Origin: JAXMCK01 sp046349395
GTDB taxonomy: Bacteria > Pseudomonadota > Alphaproteobacteria > Geminicoccales > Geminicoccaceae
Length of the DNA stretch: 64,000 nt
Assembly: GCA_046349395.1 (NCBI GenBank)
Contig: JAXMCK010000006.1
Location: 682,001-746,000 of the forward strand
Direction of reading: 5' to 3'
This document shows, piece by piece, positions 35,596 to 43,818 of the stretch (the first letter of the stretch is position 1; the number at the start of each line of letters is the position of its first letter). Below the pieces are notes generated by a model that had not been told where the DNA came from, searched no databases, and was given only the letters and a program-made list of their open reading frames with translations. A program made the position numbers and the translations under genes.

Positions 35596-37424
35596 ACCTT
35601 GTCTCCGAGAGCTTCTTCGAGCTGGTCGATCAGGCGCTCAAGAAGGCCCATGCCTTTCGCCCAGAAGCCTGGGTCCGACGCGTCGAGGCCGAAGGGAGCC
35701 AGAAGCTCGCGGTGGCGGAGCGTGCCCCCGGCTTCCAGCATGGCGAGGTATTTCGGCTCGAAGCCGTCGGGCTGTTCCTCGTAGACCGCGTAGAGCGAGG
35801 ACACGAGACAGTCACCGAATGCGTAGGCGTAGACGTAGAACGGCACGTGGATGAAGTGCGGGATGTAGCTCCAGTAGTTCTTGTAGTCGTCGCGGAACTC
35901 GAAGCTCGGCCCCAGGCTCTCGGTCTGCACCTGCATCCAGATCCGGCCGAAATCGTCGGGCGTCAACTCGCCCTGGCGGCGGGCATCGTGGACGGCGCGC
36001 TCGAATTCGCAGAACGCGATCTGGCGCACGACCGTGTTGATCTTGTCCTCGATCTTGGCGGCCAGAAGGATACGCCGCCGGACCGGGTCGGTCTCCTGGT
36101 TCAGCAACGCCTGGAAGGTGAGCTGCTCGCCGAACACGGAGGCCGTCTCGGCCAGCGTCAGCGGCGTGCCCGCCATGAGCGGACCCTGTCGTGCGGCCAG
36201 GACCTGATGCACCCCATGGCCCAGCTCGTGGGCCAGGGTCATGACGTCCCGGTTGCGACCCTGATAGTTCATCAGGACGTAGGGATGCGCGTTGGGCACC
36301 GTCGGGTGGCAGAAAGCACCACTGTCCTTGCCGGGGCGAAGCTCGGCGTCGATCCAGTTGCCGACGAAGAAGCGGTCGACGATGTCGGCCAGCGTCGGCG
36401 AGAAGGTGCGGTAAGCGTCGAGCACCACGACCTTGGCGTCACCCCAGCCGCGGCGGACGTCGGCGTCCTCGGGCAGCGGGGCGTTGCGGTCCCAGAACTG
36501 GAGCTTGTCGAGCCCCATCCACCGCGCCTTCAGGGCGTAGTAGCGGTGCGAGATGCGCGGATAGGCGTCACGCGCAGCGCTGATCAGCGCGTCGACGACC
36601 TCGTCCTCGACCTGGTTCGCCAGATTGCGGGAGGAGATCGGCCGCTCGAACTTACGCCAGCCGTCCTCGATCTGCTTGTCCTTGGCGAGCGTGTTCGTGA
36701 TTCGGGAGAAGAGGCGGATGTTCTTCGCCAGCACGCCGCTGATGGAGGTCGCGGCGGCCTCACGGACGGAGCGGTCCTTCGAGGACAGCAGGTCGAAGAC
36801 CTCGGCCGAGGTCAGGTCCTTGCCGTCGAGCGGGAAGCGCAACGACGCCATCGTCTCGTCGAACAGCCGCACCCAGGCAGCACGGCCCGAGACGTACTTC
36901 TCGTGGAGGACGCGCTCGATCTCGTCATCGAGCTGGTGCGGCCGGTAGCTCCTCACATTCTCGAGCCAGGGTCGGTAATGCGCCAGCCGCGGCGAGCCTG
37001 CGATCATCTTCTCCAGCTGCTCGTCGCCCAGCTTGTTCAGCTCCAGCGTGACGAACAGGAGCACCGTGCCGATCTCGGTGATCTGCTCCTGGATACTCTG
37101 GAAGAAGCGGCCCACCTCGGGGTCGTCGCGGTCGGCGGCAAAGAGAAGCTGCGCGTAGCTGGCGACGCGGCCCGACTCCTCCTCGATCGTCTCGTAGGTC
37201 GAGATCAGCTCGGCCATGGCATCGCCGTCGATCTCGGCGAGACGGCCCTTGTACCGCTCCGCCAAGCTCTTCGCCTGGGCAGCCGAAGCCTCGAGTGTCT
37301 CTTTGAGCCGCGGGTCGTCCCGACCGGCATAGAGGTCCGAGAGATCCCACTGCGGACCCTGTTCCGACGCCGGCAACGACGCGGTTGCGGCGTCCACCGC
37401 GGCTGCGCGGTGGAAATGGCTCAT
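35592..37424 (-). CDS. pepF: M3-family oligoendopeptidase F (PepF)
   Basis: Cytosolic zinc endopeptidase that cleaves short peptides. From the ATG at 37424 it has 610 residues. The zinc site HELGHGVH is near residue 397, with the third ligand in LAETASVFGEQL. An upstream NYQGRNRDV and the C-terminal FHVPFYVYAYAFG segment are typical. The open frame continues to 37619 but without homology; the 37424 start follows a GGGAAGTCGG site. It is coupled to the ABC1 kinase downstream. Confidence 0.92.
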   Translation of the reverse strand: MSHFHRAAAVDAATASLPASEQGPQWDLSDLYAGRDDPRLKETLEASAAQAKSLAERYKGRLAEIDGDAMAELISTYETIEEESGRVASYAQLLFAADRDDPEVGRFFQSIQEQITEIGTVLLFVTLELNKLGDEQLEKMIAGSPRLAHYRPWLENVRSYRPHQLDDEIERVLHEKYVSGRAAWVRLFDETMASLRFPLDGKDLTSAEVFDLLSSKDRSVREAAATSISGVLAKNIRLFSRITNTLAKDKQIEDGWRKFERPISSRNLANQVEDEVVDALISAARDAYPRISHRYYALKARWMGLDKLQFWDRNAPLPEDADVRRGWGDAKVVVLDAYRTFSPTLADIVDRFFVGNWIDAELRPGKDSGAFCHPTVPNAHPYVLMNYQGRNRDVMTLAHELGHGVHQVLAARQGPLMAGTPLTLAETASVFGEQLTFQALLNQETDPVRRRILLAAKIEDKINTVVRQIAFCEFERAVHDARRQGELTPDDFGRIWMQVQTESLGPSFEFRDDYKNYWSYIPHFIHVPFYVYAYAFGDCLVSSLYAVYEEQPDGFEPKYLAMLEAGGTLRHRELLAPFGLDASDPGFWAKGMGLLERLIDQLEEALGDKV

Positions 37425-37506
37425 CCGACTTCCCTTTTCCGGTGACCGTGCCAGATATAGGCCGCTGTGCAGGGACGTCCAGAACGCGCCTCTACGCTGG
37501 CATCCG

Positions 37507-39321
37507 GTGGTTGACGACGAAGAGATGCCGATGGCGGCGATGGACGGCGGTGCGAATCTCCTGCGCCTCTTCGAGGCATCCGCATCGGCCAAGGGCGATC
37601 GGCCGTTCCTCTGGACCAAGCTGGACGGCGCCTATCGTCCCTGGACGTGGTCACGCGTCCGCGCGGAAGCAAAAGCTCTGGCAGCGACGCTCGCGAAGCA
37701 CGGCATCGAGCCCGGCGACCGCGTGCTCATCGTGGCCGAGAACCGGCCGGAATGGTGCATCGCCGATCTCGCCACCCTCTATGTTGGCGCCATCACGGTG
37801 CCGGCCTACACGACGAATACGACCGAAGATCACGCCTACCTGCTGAGCCACAGCGAGGCCAAGGCGGTCATCTGCAGCGGCGATGGCCTCGGCAAGCGGC
37901 TCCTTCCGGCCGTGAAGGGTGCTGGCGACGTGAAGCTGGTGGTCTTCATGGACGCGCCGGCCCGGGATCATGGCCTCGATGTGCCGGTGTTGGGCTGGGA
38001 AGAGGCGCTGCGGATCGGCCGGGAGTCGTCGCCCGTCGATCACACCGACCGGCTGTCCGCCTACGATCTCGCCTGCTTCATCTACACCTCGGGGACCGGC
38101 GGACGCCCGAAGGGCGTCATGCTGAGCCACGGCAACATCATCGCCAACCTCACGGGTGCTCGGGCGGTGATCGAGCGGCTGGGCCTCGACGAGGAGGTGT
38201 TCCTCTCGTTCCTGCCGCTCAGCCACGCCTACGAGCACACGGCCGGGCAGTTCCTCCCCATCCAGATGGGTGCCCAGATCTACTACGCCGAAGGTGTCGA
38301 GACGCTCTCGTCCAATCTGGTCGAGGTGCGGCCCACCTTCATGACCTGCGTGCCACGACTCTACGAGGTCCTGCGCCAGAAGATCGTCGCCGGCGTGGAG
38401 CGCCAGGGCGGGATGAAGGCGAAGCTGTTCCACCAGGCGGTCGCACTCGGCCGCCAGCGCTACGAGAACGGTCGGCTACCGGTGCATCAGGGCCTCGTCG
38501 ACATGGCCTTGGACCGTCTCGTCCGGACCAAGGTCAAGGAGCGCTTCGGCGGGCGGATCAAGGCTCTCGTCTCGGGCGGCGCACCGCTCAACTACGATGT
38601 GGGTCTCTTCTTCGTCGCCCTGGGCTTGCCGGTGTTCCAGGGCTACGGCCAGACCGAGGCGTCGCCCGTCATCAGCGTGAACTGGCCCGGCAAGTCTCGG
38701 CTCGACACGGTGGGGCTGCCGCTGGAAGGCGTGGATCTTAAGATCGCCGATGACGGCGAGATCCTGGTCCGCGGCGATCTCGTCATGCGCGGCTATTGGA
38801 AGGACGAGGAAGCCACGGCCCAGACGCTGCGGGACGGCTGGCTGCACACGGGCGACATCGGCGAGGTGAACGGAGAGGGTTTCCTCAAGATCACCGACCG
38901 CAAGAAGGACATCATCGTCGTCTCCGGCGGCGACAATGTCGCTCCGGCGCGGGTGGAGGGCATTCTGCTCCTGGAGCCCGAGATCGGGCAGGTCCTGATC
39001 TATGGCGATAAGCGTCCGCATCTTGTCGCCCTGGTCGTTCCGCATGGCGACTTCGTGAAGTCTTGGGCACGGGAACGGCGAACGTCTGCCGACATGGAGG
39101 CGCTGGCGAGCGATCCGGCCTTCGTGTCGGCGATCGGTGAAGCGGTGAAGCGGGCCAATCAGAAGCTGTCGACGATCGAGCGGGTGCGCCGCTTCCACGT
39201 CATGCCGGAGCCGTTCTCGATCGACAACGAGATGATGACACCCACCATGAAGCTGCGGCGACATATCATCATCGCCAAGCACAAAGAGATCATCGAAGGA
39301 ATGTACCACCCGACGAAATAA
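37507..39321 (+). CDS. Long-chain acyl-CoA synthetase (AMP-forming)
   Basis: Activates fatty acids by adenylation and thioesterification, 604 residues. The AMP-binding motif is FIYTSGTGGRPKGVMLSH. The central motif is GYGQTEASPV, the hinge is GWLHTGDIGEVNGEGFLKITDRKKD, and the C-terminal domain is complete. The arrangement (KALVSGGAPLNYDVGLFF, VMTPTMKLRR-like end) fits the FadD15-type long-chain group. GTG 37507 and ATGs at 37525 and 37531 are all possible; 37531 has GAAGAG 6 nt upstream. It diverges from pepF. Confidence 0.9.
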   Translation: MVDDEEMPMAAMDGGANLLRLFEASASAKGDRPFLWTKLDGAYRPWTWSRVRAEAKALAATLAKHGIEPGDRVLIVAENRPEWCIADLATLYVGAITVPAYTTNTTEDHAYLLSHSEAKAVICSGDGLGKRLLPAVKGAGDVKLVVFMDAPARDHGLDVPVLGWEEALRIGRESSPVDHTDRLSAYDLACFIYTSGTGGRPKGVMLSHGNIIANLTGARAVIERLGLDEEVFLSFLPLSHAYEHTAGQFLPIQMGAQIYYAEGVETLSSNLVEVRPTFMTCVPRLYEVLRQKIVAGVERQGGMKAKLFHQAVALGRQRYENGRLPVHQGLVDMALDRLVRTKVKERFGGRIKALVSGGAPLNYDVGLFFVALGLPVFQGYGQTEASPVISVNWPGKSRLDTVGLPLEGVDLKIADDGEILVRGDLVMRGYWKDEEATAQTLRDGWLHTGDIGEVNGEGFLKITDRKKDIIVVSGGDNVAPARVEGILLLEPEIGQVLIYGDKRPHLVALVVPHGDFVKSWARERRTSADMEALASDPAFVSAIGEAVKRANQKLSTIERVRRFHVMPEPFSIDNEMMTPTMKLRRHIIIAKHKEIIEGMYHPTK

Positions 39322-39585
39322 AGGCGCTGACCTTATGGGTCGAGCGCCGAGCTCGGGGGCAAGATGATCGAGTTTTACTTAAGCTGTGATAGTGTTGTTG
39401 GGTAGCGGAGCACGAGTTCGTAGACCCTTCGGACCAGCTTCGTCGAACACGACTGTCACGAAGCCAATCTATTGGGAGCCGCCGCTCGTCTCCTTTCCTT
39501 GTTTCTCCGCGGGTCCGATAACCTCACAACATATGGCGGCTGTCAATTCGGAGACCTACAACCGCTAGCAGTTATCCACTGAAAG
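39322..39585. other. AT-richer 264-nt intergenic region next to parB
   Basis: Convergent gap between the acyl-CoA synthetase and parB, visibly richer in A+T than its surroundings. It starts with a stem-loop (39323-39348: GGCGCT.GACC paired with GGTC.AGCGCC, one bulge) that may end the upstream transcript, though without a T run. Near parB there is one near-consensus DnaA box (TTATCCACT, 39572-39580). A minus-strand TTGACA (39546-39541) also occurs, with only a weak -10 partner. A 60-residue open frame here shows no coding features. No gene is supported. Confidence 0.5.
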
Positions 39586-40452
39586 TTACAGAAACCTGGA
39601 GACGAGACCCTGTAGCTGGTCCAGATCGTGCCATCGGATGGTGACGACACCACCCCGGGCACCGCTCTTGATTGCCACCTTCAGACCCAGCCGCTCGGCC
39701 AGACGTCGCTCCAGATCGACCGTGTCGGCATCAGAACGTGCCGATTGCTTGCCGGGTTGCTTCGGCTTTGTCGCAGCGCTTCGGACAAGGGATTCGGTCT
39801 CGCGTACGCTGAGGTCGTTCTGGACGACCACAGGTGCCAAAGCTGCCGGATCGGGTGCGCCGAGCAGTGCCCTCGCATGTCCGGCTGTGAGTTGCCCGGA
39901 CTGCAGAAGCGTCCGGACCGGCTCGGGCAAACCGAGCAGCCGTAGCGTGTTCGCGACATGGCTACGGCTGCGCCCAAGAGCCTGTCCCAGCTCCTCCTGG
40001 CTATGGCCGAACTCGTCGATCAGACGGCGGTAGGCTTCGGCCTCGTCGAGCGGCGCAAGGTCGGCGCGCTGGATGTTCTCCACCAGAGCCAGCTCGAGCG
40101 CGGTGCGGTCGTCGAGGTCACGGACGACCACCGGCAACTCGTGCAGACCAGCCCGCTGCGCGGCCCGCCACCGCCGTTCGCCGGCCACGATATCATAACT
40201 TGCGGTGGCGCCATGGGTGGGTCGAACGAGCAGCGGCTGCAGCACGCCGTTGGCGCGAATCGATTGTTCGAGCGCCTCCAATTCGGCTTCATCGAATACG
40301 CGCCGCGGTTGTAGCGGGGAGGGTCGCAGATATTCGATCGGCACCATCTGCGATGCCGGGTTCGTAACGGTCCCGAGATCGGCATCGTTGCCGCCGAGCA
40401 GGGCCGACAGACCCATGCCGAGTCCGCGCTTGGCCTTCTTGCCGTCGGTCAT
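39586..40452 (-). CDS. parB: Chromosome partitioning protein ParB
   Basis: CTP-dependent DNA clamp that loads at parS and spreads. The protein has 288 residues. The N-terminal ParA-contact region is KRGLGMGLSALLGG. The CTP-binding boxes are LRPSPLQPRR, GERRWRAA and ENIQRADLAPLDEAEAY. The helix-turn-helix follows (SQEELGQALGRSRSHVANTLRLL), then the C-terminal dimer domain. The start overlaps the parA stop (TGATG). Two perfect parS sites lie within 6 kb. Confidence 0.96.
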   Translation of the reverse strand: MTDGKKAKRGLGMGLSALLGGNDADLGTVTNPASQMVPIEYLRPSPLQPRRVFDEAELEALEQSIRANGVLQPLLVRPTHGATASYDIVAGERRWRAAQRAGLHELPVVVRDLDDRTALELALVENIQRADLAPLDEAEAYRRLIDEFGHSQEELGQALGRSRSHVANTLRLLGLPEPVRTLLQSGQLTAGHARALLGAPDPAALAPVVVQNDLSVRETESLVRSAATKPKQPGKQSARSDADTVDLERRLAERLGLKVAIKSGARGGVVTIRWHDLDQLQGLVSRFL

Positions 40453-41264
40453 CAGGCGGCGGCCAGGCGCCGGTCGCGCCGAAGCATCTCGCCGGCCAGA
40501 TGGGCGTAGGCGACTGCACCCGGGCAGCGATGGTCATAAAGGAGGACCGGCTTGCCGTGGCTGGGTGCCTCGGAGATCCGTACATTGCGCGGAATCACGG
40601 TGTCGTAGACGCGGTCGCCCAGGAAACTGCGCACGTCCGTGGCAACCTGTTCGGAGAGATTGTTCCGCTTGTCGAACATGGTGAGCACGACACCGTGGAT
40701 CTGCAGCATCGGATTGAAGCCGCGGCGGACACGTTCGATCGTCTTCAGCAGCTGGCTCAAGCCTTCGAGAGCGAAGAACTCGCACTGCAACGGCACCAGC
40801 ACGCCGTGGGCAGCCGCCAGCGCATTGACGGTGAGCAGCCCGAGGGAGGGCGGGCAGTCGATCAGGATGTAGGCGTAGCTGCGGGACAGCCGGCTGAATG
40901 CCTCGCGCAGGCGGAACGGTCGCTGCGCGTCGCCGACTAGCTCGACCTCCGCCGCGGCGAGGTCGACGGTGGCAGGCACGAGGTCCAGCCCCGCGATCTC
41001 GGTCGAGACCACGACCTCGTCGATGGTGCGGCCGCGCAGCAGGACGTCGTAGGCCGAGGCGGACCGACTGGCACGGTCGATGCCGAGCCCTGTGCTGGCA
41101 TTGCCCTGCGGATCGAGGTCCAGGAGAAGTGTGGGGTGGCCGGCGGCTGCTAGCGCCGTGCCGAGATTGATGGCCGTCGTTGTCTTGCCGACACCGCCCT
41201 TCTGATTGGCGACGGCAAGGATGCGGGCGCGGGCCTCAGGCCTGCTCGGGGACGCGCTGGACAG
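40452..41264 (-). CDS. parA: Chromosome partitioning ATPase ParA (start codon uncertain)
   Basis: Walker-type ATPase that moves ParB-parS complexes. The Walker A motif KGGVGKTTTAINL is encoded at about 41202-41164, followed by LLLDLDPQGNASTGLG, LIDCPPSLGLLTVNAL and the C-terminal VAYAHLAGE. The frame is intact from there to the stop. However, there is no ATG, GTG or TTG between Walker A and at least 41340; the first GTG (41012) is inside the protein and would remove Walker A. The CTG at 41264 would give 270 residues, the normal size, overlapping rsmG by 29 nt. ATC 41222 is a weaker option. Confidence 0.88.
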   Translation of the reverse strand: MSSASPSRPEARARILAVANQKGGVGKTTTAINLGTALAAAGHPTLLLDLDPQGNASTGLGIDRASRSASAYDVLLRGRTIDEVVVSTEIAGLDLVPATVDLAAAEVELVGDAQRPFRLREAFSRLSRSYAYILIDCPPSLGLLTVNALAAAHGVLVPLQCEFFALEGLSQLLKTIERVRRGFNPMLQIHGVVLTMFDKRNNLSEQVATDVRSFLGDRVYDTVIPRNVRISEAPSHGKPVLLYDHRCPGAVAYAHLAGEMLRRDRRLAAA

Positions 41265-41889
41265 GTTCGAACGTCCGGATGAGGAGCACTTGGCCTCCTG
41301 GATCGCTGAGGCTCGGCTCGATGACAGCGTCGATCTTCCAGGTTTCGCGGGCCTCGGTCAATTCGTCGGCGAGGCTGCGGCCCTTGAGGAAGAGGCAGGT
41401 GCCGCCCTGTTGCACAAACGGCGCGGCGAGCCGGAGGAGATCCGCCACAGGTGCGAGGGCGCGGGCGGTCACCACATCGGCAGCCACGGGTGGTGCGGCT
41501 TCGATCCGACAGGCGTGGACCGTGACCTTGACGCCCATGGCGCGCGCAGCTTCGCGCAGAAAAGTAGCCTTGCGCTTGTCGCTCTCGATCAGATGCACCT
41601 CGGGCACCCCGAGCCCGGCCAGAACGAGGCCGGGAAGCCCGGCGCCACTGCCGAGGTCGACCAGGCGTCGACCCGCCGAAGGTAACGCCCTCAAAAGCTG
41701 GCCGCTGTCGAGAACGTGGCGGCGCCAGGGATCCTGCAGCGTGCTCTGACTGACAAGGTTGATCCTCGCGTTCCAGCGTGTCAGCTCCGCCAGCCAGCGC
41801 TCGGCAGGACGGAGTGTTTCACGTGAAACACCGAGAAGCTCCGCGCAGCCTTCGGGCGATAGCGGTTGCTCAGGCTGCCCTTTTGGCAT
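41236..41889 (-). CDS. rsmG: 16S rRNA (guanine-N7) methyltransferase RsmG (GidB)
   Basis: Methylates G527 of 16S rRNA. The protein has 217 residues. The family pattern ARINLVSQSTLQDPWRRHVLDSGQLL is followed by SAM motif I DLGSGAGLPGLVLA and HLIESDKRKATFLREAAR. It overlaps mnmG by 20 nt at its start and parA at its end. A perfect parS lies inside its 5' coding part (41815-41830). Confidence 0.95.
   Translation of the reverse strand: MPKGQPEQPLSPEGCAELLGVSRETLRPAERWLAELTRWNARINLVSQSTLQDPWRRHVLDSGQLLRALPSAGRRLVDLGSGAGLPGLVLAGLGVPEVHLIESDKRKATFLREAARAMGVKVTVHACRIEAAPPVAADVVTARALAPVADLLRLAAPFVQQGGTCLFLKGRSLADELTEARETWKIDAVIEPSLSDPGGQVLLIRTFEPVQRVPEQA
41815..41830. other. parS site 1
   Basis: Perfect 16-bp palindrome TGTTTCACGTGAAACA, identical to the consensus ParB-binding parS. 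It is extended by one base pair (G...C) on each side. It lies inside the rsmG reading frame. Confidence 0.95.
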
Positions 41890-43720
41890 GTCGGTACAGT
41901 AGCGTCAGGGCGGCAGGAGTCATGCCGGGGATGCGACCCGCAGCGCCGAGCGTCGCGGGGCGAATTTGGGTGAGCTTCTGACGCAGCTCTCCGGAAAGCC
42001 CGGGAAGGCCGGCGTAATCCAGCGTCGCCGGGAGGTTCAGTGCCTCCTCCCGGCGGAAGGCTGCGATTTCTTCCTCCTGGCGGTCCATGTAGGCGCCATA
42101 GCCGGCCTCGATCTCGACCTGCGTCGCCGCATCTCTGGGCACGTTGCCGAGTTCCGGCCAGATCGCGGTCAGGCTGCGCCACGTGATCTCTGGCCGGCCG
42201 AGCAGTTCGAGGGCCGTGCGCCGGCGGCCATCCTGATTCAACTGAATGCCGTGCCGATTCGCCTCGGGGGGAGTCAGGGTCAGCTCCCGAAGCCTCGCGC
42301 GGAGCTCGGCCAGCGCCACACGCTTCTCCTCGGTTCGCCGTCCGCGTTCGTTCGACACACAGCCGACAGCGGCGCCCTTGGGGGTGAGCCGCAGGTCGGC
42401 GTTGTCGGCCCGAAGGGTCAGCCGATACTCGGCGCGCGAAGTCATCATCCGGTAGGGTTCCGTGATGCCCTGGGTCGTCAGATCGTCGATCAGCACGCCG
42501 ATGTAGGCGTCCGCGCGATCGAGCACGAAATCGGGATGTGCGCCCGACGCGGCCCGGGCGGCATTGATGCCTGCGACGATCCCCTGTGCCGCCGCCTCCT
42601 CGTAGCCTGTCGTGCCGTTGATCTGTCCGGCGAGGAAAAGACGTCGGAGGGCTCTCAGCTCGAGCGTGGGATCGAGCTCGCGTGGGTCGATATGGTCGTA
42701 CTCGATGGCATATCCCGGCTGGAGCATGCGCGCCCGCTCCAGGCCCGGAATGGTCGCGATCAGTGCGGCCTGCAGCTCACGCGGCAGCGAGGTCGAGATG
42801 CCATTCGGGTAGACGGTCGGATCGTCGTAGCCTTCAGGCTCAAGGAAGATCTGGTGCCGATCGCGTGCGGCGAAGCGGACGACCTTGTCTTCGATCGAGG
42901 GGCAGTAACGTACCCCGGTCGCCTCGATCTGGCCCGAGTACATGGGTGCCAGATGAAGGTTGGCGCGGATCAGGTCGTGGGTCGCGGCAGTGCTGTGCGT
43001 GATCCAGCAGTCGATTTGAGGTTGTGTGATCCGATCGGTGAGGAAGGAGAAGGAGACCGGTTCCTCGTCACCGGGCTGCCGGATCAACTGCGCGGTGTCG
43101 ATCGTGCTACGGTCGAGACGAGGCGGCGTGCCGGTCTTCAGGCGACCCAGACGCAGGCCATGGCGCAGCAGGCTCTGCGCCAGCCCGACAGAAGCGCGAT
43201 CGCCGACGCGGCCGGCCGGCCAACGCTCGGTGCCGAGATGGATCTCGCCCCGCAGGAAGGTGCCGGTCGTGAGGACGACCGCACCGGCGCGAAACGCGGT
43301 ACCGTTCGCATCCACGACGCCGGCCACGAGACCATCCGCGACGATCAGATTCTCGGCCTCGCCCTCCTGGACGGCGAGGTTCGGCTGGGTCTCGAGCAGA
43401 TCGCGGACGGCTCGTGCGTATAGGCTGCGGTCGGCTTGCGCCCGCGGACCCTGGACGGCCGGGCCCTTGCTGCGGTTCAGCAGCCGGAACTGGATGCCGC
43501 CTGAGTCGATCGCCCGGCCCATGATGCCGTCGAGGGCGTCGACCTCGCGGACGAGGTGGCCGCGCCCCAGTCCACCGATGGCGGGGTTACACGACATCGC
43601 GCCGATTGTGGCGGCCTTCTGGGTCAGCAGCAGCGTGCGCGCACCCAGACGCGCGGCCGCGGCGGCCGCCTCGCACCCCGCATGTCCGCCCCCGATGACG
43701 ATGACATCGTACTCTGCCAT
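41870..43720 (-). CDS. mnmG: tRNA uridine 5-carboxymethylaminomethyl modification enzyme MnmG (GidA)
   Basis: FAD-dependent partner of MnmE that modifies wobble U34 in tRNA. The protein has 616 residues. The FAD motif is IVIGGGHAGCEAAAAAARLG. Signature segments are MSCNPAIGGLGRGHLVREVDALDG, the catalytic-cysteine region VRYCPSIEDK, and GQINGTTGYEEAAAQG. The C-terminal helical domain is complete. It overlaps rsmG. Its partner mnmE is 2.6 kb away, separated by the antiporter gene. Confidence 0.97.
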   Translation of the reverse strand: MAEYDVIVIGGGHAGCEAAAAAARLGARTLLLTQKAATIGAMSCNPAIGGLGRGHLVREVDALDGIMGRAIDSGGIQFRLLNRSKGPAVQGPRAQADRSLYARAVRDLLETQPNLAVQEGEAENLIVADGLVAGVVDANGTAFRAGAVVLTTGTFLRGEIHLGTERWPAGRVGDRASVGLAQSLLRHGLRLGRLKTGTPPRLDRSTIDTAQLIRQPGDEEPVSFSFLTDRITQPQIDCWITHSTAATHDLIRANLHLAPMYSGQIEATGVRYCPSIEDKVVRFAARDRHQIFLEPEGYDDPTVYPNGISTSLPRELQAALIATIPGLERARMLQPGYAIEYDHIDPRELDPTLELRALRRLFLAGQINGTTGYEEAAAQGIVAGINAARAASGAHPDFVLDRADAYIGVLIDDLTTQGITEPYRMMTSRAEYRLTLRADNADLRLTPKGAAVGCVSNERGRRTEEKRVALAELRARLRELTLTPPEANRHGIQLNQDGRRRTALELLGRPEITWRSLTAIWPELGNVPRDAATQVEIEAGYGAYMDRQEEEIAAFRREEALNLPATLDYAGLPGLSGELRQKLTQIRPATLGAAGRIPGMTPAALTLLYRHAKRAA

Positions 43721-43818
43721 AAGCGTTCAGGTGCGCGTGCGGTGGGCCTCCGTCAAGTTGGCAGTCCCTCGCCGCGCAGGCTCCCACCAACCGCTTCTTG
43801 GAAAGGGCCTCCCCGCCA

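Noticed and set aside
39386..39568. 60-codon plus-strand frame in the gap before parB
   Set aside because: No ribosome site, no recognisable pattern and no conservation cue; kept only as part of the intergenic description.
40452..41012. 186-aa ParA starting at GTG 41012
   Set aside because: This start would cut off Walker A, which is intact in the same frame upstream.
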